From UBA5336 sp038522375 (GTDB lineage Bacteria; Pseudomonadota; Alphaproteobacteria; Caulobacterales; Hyphomonadaceae), in assembly GCA_038522375.1 (NCBI GenBank), contig JBCBKE010000075.1:1-13977 (forward strand): a stretch of 13,977 bases of DNA, read 5' to 3'. The notes beneath the pieces were generated by a model. The model did not search any database, had not been told where the DNA came from, and saw only the letters and a program-made list of their open reading frames with translations. Made by a program: the position numbers and the translations under genes. This document shows, one piece after another, positions 1 through 6,363 of this stretch (the stretch's first letter is position 1; each line of letters starts with the position of its first letter).

Positions 1-230
1 GGAGCGATATCGAGGCTGGCTTCCTGCTCGCGGCAGCCTTCACCGAAGCGGCGCTGTCCAAGTCCAATGGCGATGCCAGGCGACTGATCAAGCAGGGCGC
101 CGCCAAGCTGAACGATGAGGCGGTCAATGACGAGAAACGGGAACTGGTGCTTGCCGACTTCGGTGCTGACGGTACGGCCAAGCTATCGGCGGGAAAGAAG
201 CGTCACGCGCTGTTGAAGCTCGCCCAATAG
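1..230 (+). CDS. tyrS: Tyrosyl-tRNA synthetase, C-terminal end (partial, 5' end outside window)
   Basis: The codons run in the frame starting at base 3 and end at TAG 228-230, giving about 75 residues. The segment SNGDARRLIKQGAAKLN followed by a late KLSAGKKRHAL is the S4 RNA-binding domain at the C-terminus of bacterial TyrRS. In that family the domain contacts tRNA-Tyr, and the enzyme charges tRNA-Tyr with tyrosine in the cytoplasm. The catalytic domain with its HIGH and KMSKS motifs lies to the left of the window. The stop codon is only 4 bp from the stop of the convergent minus-strand gene, so there is no room for a separate terminator between them. Other S4-domain proteins are possible in principle, but the C-terminal wording fits TyrRS closely. 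Confidence 0.9.
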   Translation, partial: SDIEAGFLLAAAFTEAALSKSNGDARRLIKQGAAKLNDEAVNDEKRELVLADFGADGTAKLSAGKKRHALLKLAQ

Positions 231-234
231 GGAC

Positions 235-3200
235 CTAACCGCCGCCGCCCGCCTTTTCCTGCGGGAGAGGAATCTCGGTGTCGGCCGGGTTCTCGAACAG
301 TCGGCGCAGGACACCGGGCGCAACGGCCGACAAGGGGTTCACGCCGACCTGTGCCCGGTCAAGCGTGCCGCGCACAAAATAGGTCAGCGAGAGAATACCC
401 TCGCCATCACGGCCGACGAACAAGTCACCGATGATGGGTATACCGCCAAGGGCCGAATTCATCCCGAAGCTGGGAACCAGGACACCCGACATATCGATGC
501 CCTGGGTTTCGGGTTCGATCCAGCCATTGAGGGTAAGCCCCAGCGCCGGACCCGACGCGCGCCCACCGGTGACCACATAGCGGCCTTCTGCGATCTGAAG
601 GGGAACCTCGATCTCGGTGAACAGGACGCCTTCCCCGCCAAGGGTGTCGAGGACGCCCCGGAGGGAGGCAAGCGAGAGGAGTTGGGTAATGATTGGCGCG
701 TCACGCAGTCGTGCGTCACTGATGTTGAGGCGCAGTTGCGACGGCGAACCATCCCATTCCATCCGGCCCGTGAGCTCTATCCGGCCATCCTCGATGATAT
801 CGGCGCCGAACAGGGTCGATACCAGGAAGCCGGCATCGTCGCCCGTGAGGGACACGTTGGCGCCGCTGCCGTCGCGTTGGTAGCTTGCGTCGAGCTCATC
901 CCCCTCATCGGTAACGCCGGAGGCGCGGACAAAGACGAGGCCTTCGGGATCGGTTTGCGCCTGGAACAGGGCACCGGTCAGATCACGCCCCAGCCCAACC
1001 CTGAGGCGCTCAACCTCGGCCATGACCGTCATGGGTGTCCCCCCTGCAGTCGTCCCCTCACCGCCCAACTCGCCCAGGTCGGCAAAGATTGGCGACAGGT
1101 CCAGAAAAGGCCCATCAAGTGTGAGGGCGAGGCCGCCATCGGTGGTGCGCGCAATGGTTCCCGCCACATCGGCCCGCCCCTCGAGGAAGGCCCGCCTCAG
1201 GGCAAAGGACAGCAGCCGTCCATCGGGGCCGAGGACGATATCACCGGAGACCCCCGCATTGTCGCTTTGCAGGTCGGCGCTTGCGATCCGGGTTTGGCCG
1301 GTGAAGTCGTACTTAAGGATCGCCCGGGCATCATCGCCCGACGGTTTCAGCCAACCGATTTCGGCCAGATCGATGCGGGCGCCCGACAAGTCCAGGTCGA
1401 GGTCCAGGGTCTGAATGTTGTCACCCTCGATACGGGCGCCGATGTCGACGGGGATTTCTCCTGCGATGTAGGGCCGGCCCAGCATCCCGAACGCGTTCAG
1501 TATGTCCGGGGTGACGACCGCGCTTGCCGTCAGGCTCGAGGGCGCACCGCCATCGTCAAACCCATCGTGCCAGGCAAACGAGACCGGCGCGGGACCGACA
1601 TCACCGTTTCCAGTCACCCTGACCGTGGATTTATCGACATCGACCCGGGCGCGGGCGCGGGTCAGGTCAAACCCCGCACCGAGATCGTCCAGCCCACCAT
1701 TGCTGACCTCGGCCACGGCCCTGAAGGTGATGTCTTCAAGGGGGACATCGTCGAGGGCGGGACGCTGCATGCTGAAGGTCGCCGAAGCCGTTCCGCTGAT
1801 ACGATCCGGATCAAAGCCTGTCTGTTCTTCGAGGTTGAGCTGGGATTGGAAAACATAGTTCAGCATATCCGGCGCCGATCCTGTTCCCGCGGCCTGGATA
1901 TCCATGATTGCGCCCTTCGGCATGAAGCGCGGCAGGACGACCGCGCCCGATGTCAGGTACCAGCTACCATAGCGCCCTGCCCCCAATGCGACGGAGAACC
2001 CGTTGCCCGAGAGGCGGCCGGTCCCGGTCGCGTCTTCCACGGGTGGCATATCCTTGAGGAACCGAACCCGGGCGCCCGTGGCGCTGAAGCGGACATCAAG
2101 ATCGGTATCCCTGAGATGCCCCTGGGCAAGGCTGTCTGGCCGGAACGTCAGGGTCGCTTCGGCACGGGTCACGGTGCCTGCTTCGATCCGCTCGACGGCG
2201 AAGTTCCTCGCCCCCCGTCCCAGCCTGACGGGCCAGAACCGGGTGACCGTATCGATATCGAGGGGACCATCGACGCCGGCCTCAAGGTCAATCGACAGCG
2301 GAATTTCGCCGTCGGCGACATCGAATACCCGGGCTATGCGTCCGGTGGCGGTCACTGATGCGTCGTCAATACTTGCAACCAGTCGTTCAACGTCAAGCGT
2401 GTGCAAGGTCAGGTCGGCATCGCCTGAAAGCTCCACATTGCGAAACTGGAAGGGACCTTGGAACATCGGGGTTACACGAACGGTGAGATCGGGCGCGGTA
2501 AACCGCACGCGCCTTTGTCCTGCATCGGGCCTGACGGCATCGCTGAGCTGGAGACGGAAGGTCCCGCGCGCAGCCTCTGTTTCAAGCCGATCGACCGCAA
2601 GCGCGACCACATCTGTCACCGGATCATAATCGAGCCTGCCGGCAATGGCGTCGAGCGCAATCGGCTGTCCCGCCACCGCAATCTCGCCTTGTCCGGCATC
2701 GACCTCGGCGGAAAACCCCGTCAGCCCCACTGCGTCCTGGAACTCGAAGGCAAACGCCATGTCAGCAGGTAGCTGGCGTACCCGGTCGGGCGTCAGTCCG
2801 ATCCGTGCGGCGAGGTCAGATACACTCCAGGCAGCGAAAGCCACTTCGCCAAACAGCGCGCTGAACCGGTCGCGGGAAAAAAGATCAATGGCAATGCCCC
2901 GGGGCAAACCAGCCTGGGTGCCGCGACCCGACAGGGTCAAGCGAAGATCGCCATCCGATTGGCGCAGCACCCCTTCCGCATCTGCAATTTCCATGAGCGG
3001 GGTGCCATCTTTCAGGACGACATCAATGTCGAAACCATTGATGCCGACCTCCTCTAACTTTATGGACGGCAAGGCGCTCTGGCCGCCAGCCATGATGGCA
3101 CCGACCGCCCGCTCAATGAGACTGACCCATTCAGCAGGGGTCTGGGGCAGTGTCCCGGCAGGGATCGGTGGAAGCGGTTCGCCGGCGATTTCCCAGACTT

Positions 3201-3594
3201 CGTCGCTGACCTGGACAATGGAGAACTGCCCATCGATCAGCCGGGTCGACAGGATCTCGGCCTGGCCAAACAGGAGCGATGAGGCATCAAGGACCAGGGT
3301 AGCCCGGCGGGCGCGACCGGCACGGTCCCCATTTCGATCGTAGAGGACGACTTGTCCGGCGGTGACGATGATCTGCCGTGCCTCAGGGGACCATTCGAGC
3401 GCGGCCGACCCGAGGGTAACGGGACGCCCGTCCCGAGCATCGGTCAACGCTGCTTCGATATCGGCCTTGAACGCAGTCAGTTCGACCGGTCCCTGGGACA
3501 ACCGCCAGGCGAACAGGGCCGCCGCCACCACTGCGAGGAACAGGATGCCGCCGATAATCTCGAAGAAGAGAACACGTGCGGTCTGGCGAACCAC
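235..3594 (-). CDS. AsmA/YhdP-like envelope protein (DUF3971 and AsmA-2 C-terminal regions)
   Basis: This 1119-residue protein has one N-terminal membrane anchor at about residues 10-30, behind a short Arg-containing cytoplasmic end. A very long, beta-rich, repetitive periplasmic body follows. The last 150 residues (about 969-1105) carry the AsmA-2 signature: a LASLRGVLD-like helix, then alternating beta strands with GGRASGPALGLTLNGWI, IPIIGDL, and a closing NPLSAVAPGVLRRLF. This is the architecture of YhdP-type proteins with a DUF3971 region. The AsmA clan (YhdP, TamB, YdbH) forms long grooved bridges that move phospholipid from inner to outer membrane, and the same role is inferred here. 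The start is GTG at 3592-3594, supported by GGAG 8 nt upstream. The gene is divergent from bcp and converges on tyrS. Which AsmA paralogue it is cannot be settled by eye. Confidence 0.88.
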   Translation of the reverse strand: MVRQTARVLFFEIIGGILFLAVVAAALFAWRLSQGPVELTAFKADIEAALTDARDGRPVTLGSAALEWSPEARQIIVTAGQVVLYDRNGDRAGRARRATLVLDASSLLFGQAEILSTRLIDGQFSIVQVSDEVWEIAGEPLPPIPAGTLPQTPAEWVSLIERAVGAIMAGGQSALPSIKLEEVGINGFDIDVVLKDGTPLMEIADAEGVLRQSDGDLRLTLSGRGTQAGLPRGIAIDLFSRDRFSALFGEVAFAAWSVSDLAARIGLTPDRVRQLPADMAFAFEFQDAVGLTGFSAEVDAGQGEIAVAGQPIALDAIAGRLDYDPVTDVVALAVDRLETEAARGTFRLQLSDAVRPDAGQRRVRFTAPDLTVRVTPMFQGPFQFRNVELSGDADLTLHTLDVERLVASIDDASVTATGRIARVFDVADGEIPLSIDLEAGVDGPLDIDTVTRFWPVRLGRGARNFAVERIEAGTVTRAEATLTFRPDSLAQGHLRDTDLDVRFSATGARVRFLKDMPPVEDATGTGRLSGNGFSVALGAGRYGSWYLTSGAVVLPRFMPKGAIMDIQAAGTGSAPDMLNYVFQSQLNLEEQTGFDPDRISGTASATFSMQRPALDDVPLEDITFRAVAEVSNGGLDDLGAGFDLTRARARVDVDKSTVRVTGNGDVGPAPVSFAWHDGFDDGGAPSSLTASAVVTPDILNAFGMLGRPYIAGEIPVDIGARIEGDNIQTLDLDLDLSGARIDLAEIGWLKPSGDDARAILKYDFTGQTRIASADLQSDNAGVSGDIVLGPDGRLLSFALRRAFLEGRADVAGTIARTTDGGLALTLDGPFLDLSPIFADLGELGGEGTTAGGTPMTVMAEVERLRVGLGRDLTGALFQAQTDPEGLVFVRASGVTDEGDELDASYQRDGSGANVSLTGDDAGFLVSTLFGADIIEDGRIELTGRMEWDGSPSQLRLNISDARLRDAPIITQLLSLASLRGVLDTLGGEGVLFTEIEVPLQIAEGRYVVTGGRASGPALGLTLNGWIEPETQGIDMSGVLVPSFGMNSALGGIPIIGDLFVGRDGEGILSLTYFVRGTLDRAQVGVNPLSAVAPGVLRRLFENPADTEIPLPQEKAGGGG

Positions 3595-3602
3595 GATTAT
3601 CG

Positions 3603-3606
3603 CTCC
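3603..3606 (-). promoter_or_regulatory. Ribosome binding site deciding the GTG start of the AsmA-like gene
   Basis: On the minus strand GGAG lies 8 nt before GTG (3592-3594). This supports a GTG start placed just ahead of the membrane anchor. No ATG in a better position is seen. Confidence 0.6.
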
Positions 3607-3619
3607 ATCTCACACTGCA

Positions 3620-3634
3620 TGCCCGCGGCGGGCA
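3620..3634. promoter_or_regulatory. Short perfect palindrome in the divergent AsmA-like/bcp intergenic region
   Basis: TGCCCGC-G-GCGGGCA is a perfect dyad with 7-bp arms around one central base. It lies 26 bp upstream of the AsmA-like start codon and 65 bp upstream of the bcp start, so it could be an operator shared by the two divergent promoters. No T-run follows it on either strand, which argues against a terminator. GC-rich palindromes of this size also occur by chance, and no regulator is recognised. Confidence 0.25.
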
Positions 3635-3685
3635 CACAAACACATTATCGTATTCGCGCCCATTCACCATGCGCGGACGGCAGAC

Positions 3686-3689
3686 AGGA
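3686..3689 (+). promoter_or_regulatory. Ribosome binding site deciding the bcp start
   Basis: AGGA sits 9 nt before ATG 3699-3701. This selects the start giving MLEPGAPAPDF over earlier in-frame ATGs at 3576 and 3669, which would add 41 or 10 residues not expected in the Bcp family. Confidence 0.6.
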
Positions 3690-3698
3690 CCGATACCT

Positions 3699-4157
3699 AT
3701 GCTTGAACCCGGCGCTCCCGCTCCTGACTTCTCACTTGCGGTATCGGGCGGTGGAACGGCGTCCCTCGCCGATTATGCCGGTCAAACACTGGTGCTATAC
3801 TTCTACCCCAAGGACGACACACCAGGATGCACAACCGAGGCCAAGGACTTTTCCGAACACACCGAAGCGTTTGCCTCGAAGGGCGCCAGGATTCTGGGCG
3901 TTTCCAAGGATACGGTTGCCAAACACGATAAATTTGTCGCCAAGCATGATCTTGGGATTACCCTCGGCTCTGACGAGTCAGGCGCTGTCTGCGAGGCCTA
4001 TGGTGTCTGGGTCGAAAAGAAGATGTACGGCAAGACCTACATGGGCATCGAACGCGCCACATTCCTGATCACTGGGGATGGCATTGTGGAAGAAGTGTGG
4101 AGAAAAGTTAAGGTAAAAGGACATGCGCAGACTGTCCTCGACCGGCTTTCAAGCTAA
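3699..4157 (+). CDS. bcp: Thiol peroxidase of the Bcp/PrxQ family
   Basis: The product has 152 residues, close to the usual Bcp length of about 150-157. It has the thioredoxin fold of a peroxiredoxin: the PAPDFSL entry strand (7-13), then YPKDDTPGCTTEAKDF with peroxidatic Cys44 and Thr41 of the TxxC motif, and the conserved Arg119 in GIERATFLI. Peroxiredoxins of this family reduce hydrogen peroxide and organic hydroperoxides in the cytoplasm, usually with thioredoxin as reductant. The second Cys found five residues after the peroxidatic one in E. coli Bcp is absent here (that position is Lys49). The only other cysteine is Cys98, so the enzyme may be 1-Cys or use a different resolving Cys. The open frame extends upstream to 3576, but ATG 3699 has the better ribosome binding site and fits the family N-terminus. 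No terminator is visible after the stop. Confidence 0.93.
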   Translation: MLEPGAPAPDFSLAVSGGGTASLADYAGQTLVLYFYPKDDTPGCTTEAKDFSEHTEAFASKGARILGVSKDTVAKHDKFVAKHDLGITLGSDESGAVCEAYGVWVEKKMYGKTYMGIERATFLITGDGIVEEVWRKVKVKGHAQTVLDRLSS

Positions 4158-4199
4158 TTCGGCCGTGCTGTAACAGTGAGGAAAGTTTCATGAATCCAA

Positions 4200-4218
4200 G
4201 GTTAAACGAAATTTAACC
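4200..4218. promoter_or_regulatory. CtrA-type binding site (TTAA-N7-TTAAC) upstream of the M23/bactofilin operon
   Basis: GGTTAAACGAAATTTAACC contains TTAA (4202-4205), exactly seven bases, then TTAAC (4213-4217). This is the full consensus box of the alphaproteobacterial cell-cycle regulator CtrA. The element is a perfect dyad with 7-bp arms, so the consensus reads on both strands. It lies about 147 bp upstream of the M23 peptidase start and 43 bp after bcp. No T-run follows, so it is unlikely to be a bcp terminator. A convincing -35/-10 pair nearby could not be identified. CtrA binding is inferred from the motif only, and the ctrA gene is not in the window. Confidence 0.55.
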
Positions 4219-4364
4219 AGACCTTGCGAATAAAGCAGAAGAGATGATAGCGGAGGGCTTTCCTGCGCTGCCGAAATAGGCTTTAAGCGGGTGGGTTTAT
4301 GGTGAACTTGTGGTCAAGCTGCTGCGGGTTTCAGTTCAGTAGTAAAACCGGCGGGCGATAAACT

Positions 4365-5585
4365 ATGACGAAGTTGAGTACGAGAACGCAGGCTGCTTTC
4401 GACCGACTTTTCCCCGAGCGACAAATCTATCACCGCAGTGGCGGCACCGTTCAATACATCACCGTTTCACCCTGGCAGCAGGCCATGATGGCCGCGGGTG
4501 TATCGGCTGTCGTTGGCTGGACGATGTTTGCCACCGTCAACTACATTTTCTACGGCAGTTCCTCATCGGGACTGACGGCCGGGGACACGCGGGAGCTGGC
4601 CCGTTACGAACGCTGGGTCCAGGAGCTCCGGGCGAAGGACGCCTTGTCGAGAACGCTGCTTGAGGAACGCACCGACGAGTTCCAGAAGGTCACGGCCCAG
4701 TTCGAGCAGCGTCACCAGTCCCTGAAAATCCTGCTTGATGCGCTTGATGGCGGCGAAGATTTCGACGTGTCTGCGCTCCATGGCGACAATGCGACTCTGT
4801 TGCAGAAAGCCTCCATCGATGAGGCTGACATGCGCCAGGGACGCGACTCGCAGATCGTGTCCGCCTCGATGAATACGGTCGGTGTTCGCGCCAAGATCGA
4901 CCAGCTTCGCGCTGAACAGGAGGCGTTCCTCGACAACACCGAGGATCTTGCGGTGCAGCGGACCGAGGAAGCACGCGGCATCCTGCAGTTAACTGCCGTT
5001 GGCAGTGCGCGGATCGAAGAAGGGCTCGAAATGGGTGGTCCCGTGGTCAGCGTCGCTGCCCTGGCGTCCGAGCAGTTCGAAAGCGCGGAGGATGCCGCCT
5101 TCGCTGCGCGGGTGATGCAGGTTGCAGCTCGGCTTGAGGAAGCCCGCTACTATGAGAGTATTGTTGCCCAGCTGCCTCTGGCCGAACCCGTGGGCGTGCC
5201 GTCGCGACTGACGTCGAATTACGGGCTTCGGGTCGATCCGTTTACCAAGCGGCCGGCCTGGCACAACGGGATCGATATGGCGGCCTACTACAAGGCGCCG
5301 ATCGCGGCGACGGGACCGGGCGAGATCACCTATTCGGGCGTGAAGAGCGGCTATGGTCGAATGGTGGAAATCGATCACGGATACGGGTTTCGGTCACGCT
5401 ATGCACACCTGCGTTCGATTTCTGTGGAAAAGGGTGATACTGTCGCCATCGGTGACAAGCTTGGTTTGATGGGGTCAAGCGGGCGAAGCACCGGGCCGCA
5501 CCTCCATTATGAGGTCTGGTTTCATGACAAACCTTATGACCCGGCGAAGTTCTTGAAGGCAGGTAGACATGTTCACGAAAACTAA
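4365..5585 (+). CDS. lmdC: Membrane-anchored M23 peptidoglycan endopeptidase, LmdC-like partner of bactofilin
   Basis: This 406-residue protein has a short cytoplasmic N-terminus (1-38, containing FPERQ at 16-20), one membrane segment at about 40-62, a helical probably coiled-coil periplasmic region (75-270), and a C-terminal M23 (LytM) domain from about 280. The zinc site looks complete: His300 and Asp304 in HNGID, His381 in HLHYE, with His348 and His379 also conserved. M23 enzymes with an intact site cut peptide cross-links in peptidoglycan. In Hyphomonas and relatives the M23 enzyme LmdC is a single-pass protein whose cytoplasmic tail contacts bactofilin BacA. The topology and the overlapping bactofilin gene fit that pair, so the symbol is assigned by architecture and context. 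The stop lies inside the bactofilin gene (17-bp overlap), which suggests translational coupling. The Shine-Dalgarno sequence is weak. A CtrA-like box lies upstream. Confidence 0.88.
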   Translation: MTKLSTRTQAAFDRLFPERQIYHRSGGTVQYITVSPWQQAMMAAGVSAVVGWTMFATVNYIFYGSSSSGLTAGDTRELARYERWVQELRAKDALSRTLLEERTDEFQKVTAQFEQRHQSLKILLDALDGGEDFDVSALHGDNATLLQKASIDEADMRQGRDSQIVSASMNTVGVRAKIDQLRAEQEAFLDNTEDLAVQRTEEARGILQLTAVGSARIEEGLEMGGPVVSVAALASEQFESAEDAAFAARVMQVAARLEEARYYESIVAQLPLAEPVGVPSRLTSNYGLRVDPFTKRPAWHNGIDMAAYYKAPIAATGPGEITYSGVKSGYGRMVEIDHGYGFRSRYAHLRSISVEKGDTVAIGDKLGLMGSSGRSTGPHLHYEVWFHDKPYDPAKFLKAGRHVHEN

Positions 5586-6081
5586 AGGCGATGGAAACAC
5601 GCCACTGATGCCCACACCAGGCACGACACCCACCCAGGACGCTATCCGTTCGGCGTCCAGCAAACCCGCGGCAAAGGCTGCAGCTTCTATTATCTGCGCC
5701 GATATGGCGATCAACGGATCGGTTTCTTCGGAAGGCGCCCTGCAGGTCGATGGCAAGGTTGATGGCGACGTGACCGCAAAGGACATCACGATTGGGGCGT
5801 CCGGCATTATCACTGGCGAGGTCAAGGCCGAGATCGTCATCGTGAAAGGCACGATCCGCGGTTCGATCCGTGGCCGCAAGGTCGAGTTGGAAACAGGCTG
5901 CAAGGTCGAAGGCGACATCGTCCATTCATCCCTGTCGATCCAGGCGAATGCTGTTTTCGAAGGTCAGGTGAAACACGCCGCAGACCCGCTCAAGGAAACT
6001 GCACCCCGTCCGGCAGCACAGGCCCAGTCAGGGCCGGCACCTGTCGCCAATGGGATCGCCCAACCATCCGGTAACGCCTAA
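5569..6081 (+). CDS. bacA: Bactofilin cytoskeletal protein
   Basis: The 170-residue product has a central bactofilin beta-helix at about residues 39-137. Its short strands repeat with Gly turns (INGSVSSEGALQVDGKVDGD, then TIGASGIITGEV, GTIRGSIRG, VEGDIVHSSLSI). Disordered tails rich in Pro, Ala and Thr flank it at 1-38 and 138-170. Bactofilins polymerise without nucleotide into cytoplasmic membrane-bound filaments that recruit cell-wall enzymes. The N-terminus MFTKTKG resembles the short membrane-targeting peptide (Phe2 plus lysines) described for Caulobacter-type BacA. The gene overlaps the M23 peptidase gene by 17 bp in another frame, with an AGG-containing ribosome binding site inside that gene. 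It is the last gene of the operon and is followed by a strong terminator. The family is secure; the paralogue name (BacA) rests on the M23 partner. Confidence 0.93.
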   Translation: MFTKTKGDGNTPLMPTPGTTPTQDAIRSASSKPAAKAAASIICADMAINGSVSSEGALQVDGKVDGDVTAKDITIGASGIITGEVKAEIVIVKGTIRGSIRGRKVELETGCKVEGDIVHSSLSIQANAVFEGQVKHAADPLKETAPRPAAQAQSGPAPVANGIAQPSGNA

Positions 6082-6090
6082 CGCCCTGTT

Positions 6091-6105
6091 TGGACCTTTG
6101 GTCCA
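6091..6105 (+). other. Small perfect hairpin just after the bactofilin stop
   Basis: TGGACC-TTT-GGTCCA forms a 6-bp stem with a 3-base loop, 9 nt after the bactofilin stop and 10 nt before the main terminator stem. It has no T-run of its own. It could be an accessory 3' stem of the transcript or chance. Confidence 0.35.
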
Positions 6106-6115
6106 TGAGGAGCCG

Positions 6116-6157
6116 AAAACAAACCGCCTGTCCGACGGGGATGGGCGGTTTTGTTTT
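6116..6157 (+). terminator. Intrinsic terminator of the M23/bactofilin operon, possibly bidirectional
   Basis: The left arm AAAACAAACCGCC (6116-6128) pairs with the right arm GGCGGTTTTGTTTT (6144-6157) through a 15-nt loop, leaving a single-base bulge. The GC core continues into a T-rich tract on the plus strand and a matching A-rich tract on the left, so it could also act on the minus strand. It separates bactofilin from the RTX gene, which must then have its own promoter in 6158-6363. No clear promoter could be assigned there. Confidence 0.88.
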
Positions 6158-6363
6158 GGCCAACAGGTCCACTTCGCATTGCCAGATGTCGATGATTGAC
6201 GTGGCCGGCTGACACTGATGCTTCTGCGCCGGTTTCGCCACATCGCTTGCGGCGCCCGCCAAGGTTGGACGATCCAGGCAACGGTCAAGGTTACAGGGCA
6301 GCGGTTGATGTGCCGCAAGAGTCATGATCTTACCCCGAAAACATTCAGGATGAGGATTGTGTC

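Noticed and set aside
682..2358. 558-codon open frame on the plus strand opposite the AsmA-like gene
   Set aside because: It lies wholly inside the minus-strand gene, has no recognisable domain and shows odd composition. Long antisense frames are common opposite GC-rich genes.
3576..3698. N-terminal extension of bcp to an upstream ATG
   Set aside because: The extra residues do not resemble Bcp proteins and would overlap the start of the divergent gene. ATG 3699 has AGGA at a proper distance and gives the family length.
4200..4218. The GGTTAAA/TTTAACC dyad considered as a bcp terminator
   Set aside because: The stem is AT-rich and weak as RNA and has no T-run after it. The match to a CtrA box explains it better.
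5990..6325. 111-codon minus-strand frame across the bactofilin 3' end and the following spacer
   Set aside because: It reads straight through the strong terminator at 6116-6157, has no ribosome binding site of note and no recognised family.
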